From: Herpomyces periplanetae
Taxonomy: Eukaryota; Ascomycota; Laboulbeniomycetes; Herpomycetales; Herpomycetaceae
Direction of reading: 5' to 3'
Length of the DNA: 25,639 nt
Assembly: GCA_009733715.1 (NCBI GenBank)
Contig: WMKJ01000147.1
Coordinates: forward strand, 1 to 25,639
Below, piece by piece: positions 10,352 through 20,100 of the stretch (position 1 is the stretch's first letter; the number at the start of each line of letters is the position of its first letter). The notes under the pieces are model-generated. The model made no database searches and had not been told where the DNA came from. It was given only the letters and a program-made list of their open reading frames with translations. The position numbers were made by a program, and so were the translations under genes.

Positions 10352-10372
10352 TCCTCCTCCTCCTCCTCCTCC
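10352..10372. repeat. (TCC)7 microsatellite abutting the velvet gene stop
   Basis: Seven uninterrupted TCC units on the plus strand (GGA on the sense strand of the velvet gene) begin directly after that gene's stop codon at 10373-10375. They therefore lie at the very start of its 3' UTR. Confidence 0.9.
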
Positions 10373-12178
10373 TTACTGTATATCCGCTGGTATACAACTG
10401 AGACATTGTGTTCCATCTGCCCGCCGATATGTCACTGCTAAATTCTTCACATTCGAATTAGACGCTAAGCTCATCTCGCTTATATACGTTGGCAACATGA
10501 CTCGAGATTTGCTCCGAGCATGCTCCCCTTGTCCAAACTTTTCCACTCTATCACCCGTAAAATTAATGTCTGGAAAAGTTTCCCCACAGTGCATTCGTGT
10601 CATGGTGTATGCCATCATACTTGGCACTTCTTTTGACGTGCAACAAACTTCATCTGGCACATCCGATCTATATGTCCGTGTAAACTTGTAATCCGGGTAT
10701 GCCTGGTGCAGCCCATCGGTTACCGCTGTATCATGATCCTCGTGTGTCTTCCTACCCAATCGATGTACTTGCTCAAATTCCGTGTTCGCATTCGTACGTG
10801 CAGGTGATTTATGCACCGTAATTATCTGATTTGTCGTACTCAACGGTGTGGCTATCGATGAAGGTAAAAAGTTACCGAGCATACCCGGAGAACCTCTCGA
10901 TGATACACACACAGAATTTCGTGCTGTTCCATGTCCTTGACTCGTGTGTACAAACGTATGTGAATTATTATGCAGCAGCTGCTGCCGCTGCACTTTTTCA
11001 TCCTCTTCATCTGCAAATGTTTCGTGAAATTTTCGCTTTTGACAAGGCGTATTAGCAGTTATACTATCCGTTAAATCGTTCATAAACGCGCTGTCCAACG
11101 ACAAATCCATATTCATGTCCATCTGGAAATCTGGATCACTTTCAACGTCAACATTCACCGTGGCCGATATCTTGGGCGGTGGAACGACAAATTGACTCAA
11201 TCGAATTAATGGTGGTGGATATTGCACAGGTGAATAGTATGGTGTGCGCATGGGTGCCGGAGGTGATGAAGGCGGCTGTATCGAATGATATGATAATCCA
11301 TTAGTCGGAGGCGGAGCTGTTAACCCATTTGATGGTAAACCGCTACTATTACAATTATTCGCCTGGTGAACTGCCGTTGACGTTGTTGCATAAGTGGTTG
11401 AATGATGAGGTCGACGGGCCCGTGGAACTCGACGTATACGAACACGGCAACCCTGTTCCGCTATCAATCGACTTAATGGTGTACTTTGTGCTAACCCGGG
11501 AAACCTTTTGGCACTGTACACGGTAAACGGTGCTGACTTTAGCTGTAAACGAAATGCAACGTGAGCCGGCGTAGACGAACTTGTCGACGATTTCACCACT
11601 TCGTATAAGGAAAAACATAAATGATATTCTCCTTCGTGTCGAACACTCAGATCCGGAAAAACAAAGTAGCCAGCTTGAACGGGTCGATCAAGGTATACTA
11701 GTCCACTGACAAACGTACCCGTTAATGCTGACGCTAGATTTGGCGCAAACGATGAAGGTGATGTTGACAGTGATGATGCTGGAGAATTCGGCAATGAAGA
11801 ACAGGGTGACGGTGGAGTTGAAGGTAATGAAGTTTGCGAAGGCTCCGAAGGCGTTACTGCATTAGATGCTGCGGGCTCAATTGTGGCAAAGAGAAAGAAT
11901 GACGAGCTATACGAGAACGTGCAATCTTGGGTATCATTCTGAAATATACGGAGTTGTAGGATGGGAGGCGGATCTGTGGGACGACGATCAGCGGATGATT
12001 TGGCTCCGAATCCGCATGCTCGGGCGTGTAAAGGTTGCTGAATTAGCTTGAGCGAATAAGTGATCTTAGGAACGTTAGGCTGATGTAGCGTTGACGAAGC
12101 AACTATCGGGGGTGTTGAAATTGGCGGGTGATGGTGATGATGATGCGTTTGATGGCTACGAGATGATGAAATGGTCAT
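10373..12178 (-). CDS. velvet-domain regulator
   Basis: A 601-residue frame from ATG at 12178. The velvet domain spans about residues 40-257: YSLKLIQQPLHARACGFG, then DRRPTDPPPILQLRI, a ~55-residue Ser/Pro-rich insertion near 103-149, LTGTFVSGLVYLDRP, FVFPDLSVRHEGEYHLCFSL, and FTVYSAKRFPGLAQSTPLSRLIAEQGCRVRIRR. Velvet proteins form homo- or heterodimers, bind DNA with an NF-kappaB-like fold, and couple fungal development to secondary metabolism. The domain order resembles the VosA/VelC/VelB group, but I cannot place it in one subfamily. The N-terminus has a His run (12-17). The C-terminal ~340 residues are polar; a basic KRKF at 381-384 may be part of a nuclear localisation signal. The stop codon overlaps a GTAAG donor-like word, so a spliced C-terminus cannot be excluded. 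Upstream 12179-12800 is pyrimidine-rich on the sense strand. Confidence 0.92.
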   Translation of the reverse strand: MTISSSRSHQTHHHHHHPPISTPPIVASSTLHQPNVPKITYSLKLIQQPLHARACGFGAKSSADRRPTDPPPILQLRIFQNDTQDCTFSYSSSFFLFATIEPAASNAVTPSEPSQTSLPSTPPSPCSSLPNSPASSLSTSPSSFAPNLASALTGTFVSGLVYLDRPVQAGYFVFPDLSVRHEGEYHLCFSLYEVVKSSTSSSTPAHVAFRLQLKSAPFTVYSAKRFPGLAQSTPLSRLIAEQGCRVRIRRVPRARRPHHSTTYATTSTAVHQANNCNSSGLPSNGLTAPPPTNGLSYHSIQPPSSPPAPMRTPYYSPVQYPPPLIRLSQFVVPPPKISATVNVDVESDPDFQMDMNMDLSLDSAFMNDLTDSITANTPCQKRKFHETFADEEDEKVQRQQLLHNNSHTFVHTSQGHGTARNSVCVSSRGSPGMLGNFLPSSIATPLSTTNQIITVHKSPARTNANTEFEQVHRLGRKTHEDHDTAVTDGLHQAYPDYKFTRTYRSDVPDEVCCTSKEVPSMMAYTMTRMHCGETFPDINFTGDRVEKFGQGEHARSKSRVMLPTYISEMSLASNSNVKNLAVTYRRADGTQCLSCIPADIQ

Positions 12179-12919
12179 GATAAGCTGGTAATATGATTTC
12201 CTTGTTGCGTGAAATCCGCTGGTCTGGTTCGGTATTCGTTCGATAAATTGAGAGTTAACGATAATTTTACGTGGAAGGACTAGCTATTATGTGAAATTTT
12301 ATGCACGTTAATGTATTCCAAGAATAGCAAACACTTGGCTAGAGTGTTAACGTCAAACATTAATTGAATGGTGTGCGTGTGTACGTAGTTGTAGAAGCTG
12401 GAGTATTGAATGGTGAGGGGAAACGCTATGAGCCAACGTTAAGAAGAGAGTGCAAAAGTTGGATCAGACCTGAGCAAAGTAATTAAAGTGCATGAAACGT
12501 GATAATAATTGTGCTAAGATGAATGAGCTAAGGTATTAAAAGAGTGGCATATATACGGATACCGAAGAGATAAAATCGGAACGATGGTTTAAGGGAGATG
12601 GAAAGGTGGGTGAGTGAGGGAAGGTAAATTTAAAACTAGGGTATCATGGGGGTGAAAAGACAAGTATCAAAGCGCTGAGAAAGTGTTCAAAAGTTCAGGA
12701 TGGAGGTGTCAAAGCGTGGATTAAAGAGAAACGGGAGACAAGAAGCAGTTTAATGTAGCTCATAGATGTGAGAAACGCTATATGGACGGGGGGAACCGTC
12801 AAATCAAAAAAAAACCACTCCCCCTCCTCCCATTAAAACTCCCCTTCAAGGTCTATGAAAAAGTGTGTGTGCGTGTGTGTATAGTGAAGCCGAGCTAGTT
12901 AACTCGCTAACCGACTAGC
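12179..12919. other. intergenic, likely velvet gene promoter/leader
   Basis: No gene seen. The sequence is purine-rich on the plus strand, hence pyrimidine-rich in the velvet gene's sense direction. A TATATATG-like word on the minus strand lies at about 12550-12557, some 375 bp upstream of the ATG. A GT-rich run is present near 12863-12882 and an A9 run near 12808. Confidence 0.5.
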
Positions 12920-12962
12920 CGGCCTGTCTATGCTCAATTGGCAAAGCAGTTCAGACAGGCCG
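12920..12962. repeat. inverted repeat, 10-bp arms
   Basis: Arms 12920-12929 (CGGCCTGTCT) and 12953-12962 (AGACAGGCCG) are exact reverse complements around a 23-nt loop. The ATG of the small frame at 12930 is the first loop codon. Isolated; no transposon features were seen. Confidence 0.7.
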
Positions 12963-13217
12963 AACGAAACTGTGGTACAGGATGCTAGGGCTGAAGAATC
13001 AGTAAAGAAAGCTTGTCGCAAAGTAGTCAAATTACCGTCACACGAAATTGGTGAGTTGAAAGACTTTCCCGGATTGGCCCACGACTCGGAAACAGGGCTG
13101 AAAAATCAACAACGACAGCGGGGAAAGATCGACCGTATGAGAGCCTGCGCGCTTGCTTCCAGAGGTCTTTTAAATGTTTCCAAATCGGGAAAATCGTTGA
13201 ATTGCCTAATCTGGTAA
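12930..13217 (+). CDS. small hypothetical frame, 95 residues, doubtful
   Basis: An ATG-initiated frame of 95 codons that is polar and Lys/Arg/Ser-rich, with no recognised domain. Its local GC is slightly higher than the flanks, and an AATAAA word follows at 13351-13356, about 130 nt after the stop. The ATG context is poor (T at -3), and the start sits in the loop of an inverted repeat. It may be chance. Confidence 0.15.
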   Translation: MLNWQSSSDRPNETVVQDARAEESVKKACRKVVKLPSHEIGELKDFPGLAHDSETGLKNQQRQRGKIDRMRACALASRGLLNVSKSGKSLNCLIW

Positions 13218-13800
13218 TTGAGATTTTGTACCTCGTCTCGTCTCATCTTACACGCTTAAGATTTTGCAACGGCTGCTGCAGTTCGTTTGGGTACGTTTAG
13301 ATCTTTGCATGTTAAAGTTATGTGTATAAAGACCGTACTTTCATAATCTTAATAAAACGTACTGGCGTGCATACGGGAGCAAGTGAACAATAGTGGTTAA
13401 CTACTTTAGATACTAATTGTTACCAAGTATGTTTACATCCGGAGGGTAGTGTGTACGATAATTAACTTCCAATCACACTTCTTTCATTGGTAGGTTACTT
13501 ATCGTTATTTGACTCTTTATTCTCATTTCCATAGTCTTCATCGGAATAACGTGCATGTCATTCACTCCATCATTTTCTGCAACCAAGCCTTATACAGTCA
13601 AGGAATCTAATTTATACAGGAGCAAGTGTAGACAATACACACATCTACATACACAATTTAACCTTTGATCTAACTAATTTTTGTAAGCCATACACATCCA
13701 TGCCACTCCCCCATTTGTATCCGTGTTGTGCAAAGAATTTCATGTAGGCAAGCCAGCACTAACTTCTCAGAAAGCTATACTTGACAATACCGTGAAAGGT
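13218..13800. other. intergenic, 3' flank of ribose-5-phosphate isomerase gene
   Basis: No gene seen. It contains an AATAAA on the plus strand at 13351-13356 and one on the minus strand at 13516-13521. The latter is suitably placed as a polyadenylation signal for the isomerase gene. Confidence 0.5.
13516..13521 (-). terminator. AATAAA, candidate poly(A) signal of isomerase gene
   Basis: TTTATT on the plus strand reads AATAAA on the minus strand, about 280 nt beyond the isomerase stop codon. Short motif, so positional evidence only. Confidence 0.35.
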
Positions 13801-14957
13801 TTAGTCAAGCTGACTTGTCCGAGAATTAGACTTTGCTATACGCTTCATCACGCTCCCATCTTGCATACCAAAGTAAGCTATCACGGGCTTCTGTCCACTT
13901 TTAAAAATCTTCACACCTTCATCCTTTGAACTGTTTAATCGAGCAGTGGCTGCTTCATCACCGTTCATACCGCAAAATATTCCAACTTCGAGTACGCCTG
14001 TTATACTCTTAATTCGAGTTGCAAGTTCACAAACTTCCCAATGCTTCGTTATGCTACATTGATCATGGTCACAATTGTTGCCGTTGTTATGGTTCTTCGC
14101 TTTTTCCCCACCGTTGGCGCCGTCACGATCAGGTTTCCCCTTTGTCGGGAACTTTTCATCGTTAGAAATACGTAATGTTGCAAAAGGAGCATCAATGATG
14201 AAGAAAGCTTGATCTGTCTTAATAGGACCAGCTTTAGCTATCAGTCCTGTACGCAACTTCGGATTAACAGAGCCTATGCGTACAAGTTCTGCTAGCACAG
14301 ATTTAACAGCTATAGGAGCTACTTCAATTGGTACGCTAGGCCAGGAGCTTAACAATCTTTCCTGGGCTTTCCGGTAATCTATTGCCGTAGATTAGTGTGG
14401 TACGCACAAGTAATATAGTGGGACTAACTGTGAAAAAAAAACGGTAAGGGTTAATTTAACGCGAAAGAAGCCACTAGCTTACCTGCAACACAGATGAATC
14501 TACGTGAACGTTCAACGACAAGTTTTTCCTGGAATAAGCACGACCCTCCACCTTTAATGCAGTTCAGCTCAGTATCCACTTCATCGGCGCCATCGAACGC
14601 TACGTCTAGCATAATTCCGTCGGGAAGCGTATCAAACGCTATGGCCGTTAAGCCTGCGGCCACAATGGTTTCGCGACTTTGATATCCAGTTGACACGAAC
14701 ACGATAACTGGATTAGTAGCGTTAGCCGGGTTTGAGCTGGCCGTGTTGGTTCCCTGTGTACTTGACGTGCCCGATAACGCGGGTGTAGTCAACGACGGCG
14801 ACGACAAGCCTTGTAAAATTTTCGCTATAGATTCCACTACATATTTTATCGTGCTTCCACTTCCAATACCCACGTATTGAAAGTCTGGCCGAAAGTTTTC
14901 CGCTACAGCTTGTCGTGCAGCACACCGTTTAGCCTCTTCTATAGCATCCAGTGACAT
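13801..14957 (-). CDS. RKI1: ribose-5-phosphate isomerase (type A), two exons
   Basis: Interconverts ribose 5-phosphate and ribulose 5-phosphate in the cytosolic non-oxidative pentose-phosphate pathway. Exon 1 is 14957-14483 and exon 2 is 14378-13801. The 104-bp intron (14482-14379) has donor GTAAGC and acceptor AATAG, and splicing restores ADYRKAQERL across the junction. The product is 350 residues. Visible motifs are GIGSGST (30-36, phosphate loop), FDGADEV with Asp122 and Asp125, KGGG with Lys135, and the catalytic base Glu144. Their spacings match E. coli RpiA Asp81, Asp84, Lys94 and Glu103. KAGP is at 207-210, GVLEVGIF near 286-293 and AYFGMQDGSV at 326-335. Three low-complexity insertions (about 52-82, 228-271 and 295-323) make it longer than the usual 220-260 residues. 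A TATATAAA word lies only ~10 nt upstream of the ATG, too close for a normal TATA box. Identification is firm. Confidence 0.95.
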
Positions 14958-16278
14958 AGCTGGACGTTTTATATAACGATATTCAAGTATACAACAAACC
15001 CAAGGTCAAAGTTCACTCAAACTTCAGAATATGCACGTCGACTTGGTGGTAGTCAGGAGCCACTACTACACTGATATGGTGTAAAGATGTTTTAAGTAAC
15101 TTTTGAAAATAGTCCTGAGTCTAATTTTTTTTCGTATACTCACGACTTCAACAAGGCCAAATTTAACGCGATCGAAGAATCCACTTTATGCATAAGTTTT
15201 GCTCGATTCGACGTAGATGATATGGAAAAGTGCTACAAAATTTTAGCAAATTTACACTCTTATACACAAGTAATGTAGGAAAGTAGCAATAAAATTAACT
15301 GTAGCGATAGAATCGGTGATGACAATGTTGTAATGTTAAAATTGGTTCTCTAAAATATCAAGCGAGTCTGGCAGGGAATATTGATTTGGGCAAAGATAAC
15401 GTGAAACGTTATTCCAAGCTAACCGGTAAGCGATTAATTGCCCGAAATATTTTCCCCGTCATGAGGTGCATTTACTTTCATACATGGCCCGCGTAAAACT
15501 ACGCACGCTTATAGGGTACAAACCAGAATACTACGGGTACACTTAAGATACGAACGAAAGACCTGGTGAGCGAGCGAGTGATTGACTGTAAGTAAACACA
15601 TGGAACAACCTTTGGATACATTTACATATACGAGTATAGCTTATCATCCAAAGTTTATCGCTGCCTACGCCGGCGCCTAAATCGACACTGCTAGGGTAAC
15701 ACACCAAAGTCAACGGAAGTTTAACGTAAAATTTTCACGATAGATTAACATGAAAAAAAGGACAAACTAAGCTAAATAGAAATAGGTAAACCAGCCAGTG
15801 TGTTCATGCTGATCTTTGCTAAGAGTATGTGCCTTTAAATGTAATACTTGTAATAATTATACATTTCTTTTATAATGCTCACTTTTGCGAGCGGAGAATA
15901 GGAAATGTGTATGCTTAATAACACACACAAACAACCGCTAAGGAAAAAAAGCCCTCCGTATTCAAAGAGAAGTGAATAGAAGCGCACGCGCGCGTGTGCG
16001 TACGATACGAAAGCAGCGTGTAAATTTGACGGACGCATTGGAAAAAACTAGTCGCAAAGGCACAGTCTTAGCGTAAAGTTTAGCGCTACGAATCCGTCTA
16101 AATATAGTCAAATTAAGCAGGGAGCGGTGGTAACGAGAGGGCAGCAAAACGAATGGTACAAAATGTAACAATCAGGTTGGCATTAACTAGTGTTATGTTG
16201 AGCCTTTACTAAATCAATCTGTTTTTAGTTCCTTGCGGCCAGCGCAGTCGGTTTAGCATGGATGATAGGCTAGTTTAA
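14958..16278. other. intergenic, 1.3 kb
   Basis: No gene recognised. It carries the promoter of the isomerase gene at its left end and the 3' flank of the BYS1-like gene at its right end. A short alternating CG/CA run lies at about 15982-16002. Short frames on the minus strand (15835-16171) look like chance. Confidence 0.5.
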
Positions 16279-17151
16279 CTAAATGATAAGGTTTCGTCGA
16301 CGAAGTCGATTGTCAAGGGAAGATTGATCAGCTGTAGGCGTTAACCCAGACTCAGAGGTCTCGGTTAATGAAGACTGTCGCTGATGAGGGCTTGGGATAA
16401 GATCTTTTGAGTTAAGTAAAGAGTTGGAAGAAGTAGTGGTAGTAGCAGCGTCCATTGGTTTAGTGAGGGCTGAAGAAGGTGATAAGGGATATCGACGATG
16501 CAAATTGTACTTTTGAGAATAGTAGGACGAAGAAGCGCTCAATTGAGCAGGCTCGGAATCAGAATGGGAATCCGTTAAATTATCAACAGAACGAGCAATG
16601 GGTCGACTCTTTTTAAAGCGCTCTTGAGCCGCAAAAGCTGATGTTAAGTCACTGTTACACAAATGAAGGTTGATATCTGCTTTTTTAGGACAAGCATGGG
16701 TCGCAAAATCATCAAATGGCTCATTGTAAACTTCGTTACAGAGGGGCGTAGCCGGGGGACAGACAACAGTTGGGCAGTCAGACGTAGTGGTTAAGGATAG
16801 TCCATATTTGACAAATGGACAATTTGAACCTTCACAATCTACGTTGGAAACATCGTACCAGACTAAATCACCCGGACCATTTCGTCGAGTATACTCTAGT
16901 TGGGTGATTGGACTCTGTAGACTTGATTGGAGGGATAGTTTAAGGGACGTTCCGCCTCGACTTGGAATATGATACTCTTCACTGTAAGTTTCTTGGGCAT
17001 GAATAACGGAAGGAGACATTGGATTGCGATCAGAGTCAACGATCCACATGTAAACAGGGAATCGGCAGTTATTATGGATTCTTGCATGTCCGGTATAGGC
17101 TGCAACATGACCTGTAATAATTGAGAAAAGCAGAGCTAGCCAGAGCATCAT
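16279..17151 (-). CDS. BYS1-domain secreted protein (thaumatin-like)
   Basis: A 290-residue frame. Residues 1-18 are a hydrophobic signal peptide with likely cleavage after HVAA. The BYS1 domain follows to about residue 168: ARIHNNCRFPVYMWIVD, YSEEYHIPSRGGTSLKLSL, ITQLEYTR, LVWYDVSNVDCEGSNCPF, GLSLTTTSDCPTVVCPP and LCNSD. Eight cysteines (29, 106, 111, 126, 131, 138, 154, 165) fit four disulfides, as in related secreted proteins. The family is named after the Blastomyces yeast-phase-specific protein; its biochemical role is not established. The ~120-residue tail is Ser/Thr-rich with dibasic or tribasic sites (RR at ~219-220, RRR at ~285-287) that a Kex2-type protease could cut, and a possible N-glycosylation site NLT. 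No intron. A TATATAG-like element lies ~265 bp upstream. Confidence 0.88.
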   Translation of the reverse strand: MMLWLALLFSIITGHVAAYTGHARIHNNCRFPVYMWIVDSDRNPMSPSVIHAQETYSEEYHIPSRGGTSLKLSLQSSLQSPITQLEYTRRNGPGDLVWYDVSNVDCEGSNCPFVKYGLSLTTTSDCPTVVCPPATPLCNEVYNEPFDDFATHACPKKADINLHLCNSDLTSAFAAQERFKKSRPIARSVDNLTDSHSDSEPAQLSASSSYYSQKYNLHRRYPLSPSSALTKPMDAATTTTSSNSLLNSKDLIPSPHQRQSSLTETSESGLTPTADQSSLDNRLRRRNLII

Positions 17152-20100
17152 GACTGATTGCCGAATGGAGGGTTTGGTAAAAGGATGTGAATTTCGTTAA
17201 AGGTATAATGATGAATGATCATCAACCAATTAAGGTTACAAAAGTATGGTGAAGATTTCAAAATTCGCTTCGCAGAAGTCGATATTGAATCATATATGAT
17301 AACGAGGGAAGAAAGGGTATAAGTAGATGTTTTTTTCGGTATACTCTTCGAGAGTAGAATCCGAATTGAGAGCACACAAGGGAATGGTGAGTTATAAGGG
17401 AAGAAAGCAATCTATATAAGCTTGATCAAAAGCTGAAGGAATGAAGAACATTGAGAGTGTCGACTGATCAAGAAATTCGACACTTGGGACTATTTATACT
17501 TAGTCGTTTATCAGCGGAGATGAGAAGGGAGGGCGAAGGATAAAGTGATGGTGAAATGTTTGTTAAAGTATTCACCCATCACCCCCGGGCTGATTATCAG
17601 AGTTAATCGTTTAGTGAATACACAACCCTTTAACATTTTCCTTAGCTCTGGGCAAATTGATAGTGCACTAACAGCCCGGCTCCTGGGAAAAGTGTCAAAT
17701 GTGGGAGTAAACCATCGTACAACACACAATTAGCCAACACGCAAGACTGAAAGCGGGTCCTTACCTCCCCTGTTTTAACAGGCAATAGAAGACAATACAG
17801 TTGTACCTCAATCAGGTCACTTTTAAAAATGGTAGACTCGTAATATTCAAGTACATGAGTTTTGATAGGTATACACAGGATTACACTTTCGGGTCAGCCT
17901 GACAAGTGGAAAGAAAGAACAGGTATACGGCTTGGTAATGTTAGAGTTCATAATTTTAAGACTAGGTATGGTAGTGATGGAGAAGAATAATTTACGTTTA
18001 ATTTGAAGCGTTAACCTAGAATGGTTAGACGTTCGGATGTACTCTAACGCTAATTAAGCTTGAGTTAGCACCTTCGCTTGATATACTGCGTAACAAGGAT
18101 ATCTCCTTACTAGCGAAAGTTTAAAGGTAAGTTATCAAGCAACTGGGCATGATGAAGAAGGAATGGTATTGTAAAGAATACATTTACAGAATCGGCCAGC
18201 CTGTCATGCGAAATGTATTGCAGGAATTGGCTTATGAGAACGATGGGAATTCTAATTATTAGCTTAAGTTAACCTAAGGGTGTGAGTCAGTGATTATGAT
18301 TTTAGTTAGCTATAGCGAATAATTATAGAAGTACATAGGAATCACAGCATACTTAGAGTTCTCTTCAGGCAAGATCTAGCGTTCCCGGTAAGGTGGAAAG
18401 GTAATGAAAAGTTGAAAATTAGTTGACGGTGGTACGTTCACTGTTAAGGAGCGTATACTTGTAGTGTATAGCATGAACGGGGAGGGAAATGTTTAGCAGG
18501 CCAAGCGAAATTTTGATTAACTTGTAATAGAGGTTAAAAATTTTAAGTTACCCATAAGCTGATAGGATGGATAATTGAAGGATTAGCAATATAATTACAT
18601 ATTATCGCTTAAAAGATTCATGAATAAAGAGAGAGTAAATTGTAGGTTTGACAAGGTCGGGATATTTGCTGGGCATTAGCGTCTTTAAACTTGATATTTT
18701 TAGTGTATTTGACGATATAATGTTAATTAGATTTAATTGTTCGTGAATCGGACTAGCTCATTCTTTTGGTATATTATACTCGGTTAAATAGAATTGGAAA
18801 GTTGGAGATTTAATTAAGCAAGTATTTAATGAAAATTGATTTTTTAAAACCTTAAAATGAGTTACCGTTGGTCTTGCTCGACAATGTAAAATGAAGATTT
18901 GGTAAGGTTTGACGAGAAAACTATTTTTGAAACACTAGTTCGACGCAGTAGTATGAGAAAATTACTTCAAGTTCAAGAATTACTTTCGATTAGCATCAAA
19001 ATGATGTGAAGTGGGCAAATATTAAGGGTACTATTACACTGTTAACTTTTGTATTGACAAGTGTAAGGAGGACGATGATCAAAATAAAAATATGTAAAAC
19101 ATTTGGCGGGGATGTAATGACATGTACGCACGTTCAATTGAACAAAGTGATAATACGAATAGATGAACAGTGTAGTTAATAGGAATGATCATATTTTAAC
19201 CAAGTTCTTTGGAACATTATTCTAATGCGAGATGATCCAAGAGGTTTGCGTAAATTTACAATTATCAAGTATACGTACGTACAAAAGTATGGAGACAATA
19301 GGTACTGGACAAGATTGATAGATTGGGCAATACAGAATTACCTAATAAAAGTGATTAAATTATGCGAAACTTGAGATGATTCCCTCGAATAGTGTTCAAT
19401 AATGAGGATGCATTTATTACCTAGATTAAACGTTTAGGCTGAAAATCAGGCATGTTATATGTATCAGAGTTAAGAGCGTTGTCATACGGGGGGAAGGGTG
19501 TGGTTAAGGATAAAATTAATTGATAGCGTAGTACGAAAATAAAGTAACTCAAAGAATTGTTCGTTTCTCCGAAATTTTAACTGAACAACTCCATTTAACT
19601 AAAGATATTCTTTTGTCTAGATAAAATGTTTAACAAGGTGCACACATGCCAAACACTTGAATAAAATGAAATTTCTAAAATCGTTCCCCCGACTCTGTTT
19701 TAGCCAACCACATCCTACCGAATTAATCCCGTAATTATACTTATAATTTAACCAGTCATTTTATGATTATAATATCCTTAAATCCTTCTTAGTTTCATTA
19801 AATTATTTTAATTCAATTCCTTTTCAATTCCCTTCCATTAAACCCCTCGGCTCGAACATCTTTATCTGCCTGTACGTGTCACGTGGAAATCCCGAATTTC
19901 CTATTTAGGAAATATATTTCGGCAAGAAGGTATCCTGGATCGGGAGGAGGGAGGGATTTTAAGGGTCGGTAAGGCAGAGATGGGGAGAGGAGCTTGGCAC
20001 GGAGTTGGTGCCGGAGTGAGTGATGGGGAGTTACCGATTGCGGTTTTGGGTGGGTAAGTTGCGTAGCGGTCGGGCGGAGACCGAAGACGAACGAGGACGA

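Larger units (their letters stand above)
6266..10372. other. 4.1-kb gene-poor region, pyrimidine-rich on + strand
   Basis: No intact recognisable gene. The plus strand is C/T-rich over about 6400-7250 and again over 8600-9700. It contains a long palindrome (6922-6965), an interrupted open frame on the minus strand (7276-7980), a hairpin (8414-8475), an (ACT)5 run (8755-8769) and degenerate ATACGATACC-like words around 8430-8460 and 9865-9915. Frames such as 8689-9018 (+) are Thr/Ser-rich products of composition. Confidence 0.5.

Noticed and set aside
17585-17679. CCGGGCTG ... CAGCCCGG inverted repeat
   Set aside because: 8-bp arms with a 79-nt loop are expected by chance; the frames here on both strands show no known domain.
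18073-18140. Nested short stems resembling a folded RNA or tRNA
   Set aside because: Stems of 5-8 bp (for example 18076-18083 with 18133-18140) overlap and cannot all form; no A/B-box pattern or anticodon arm fits a tRNA.
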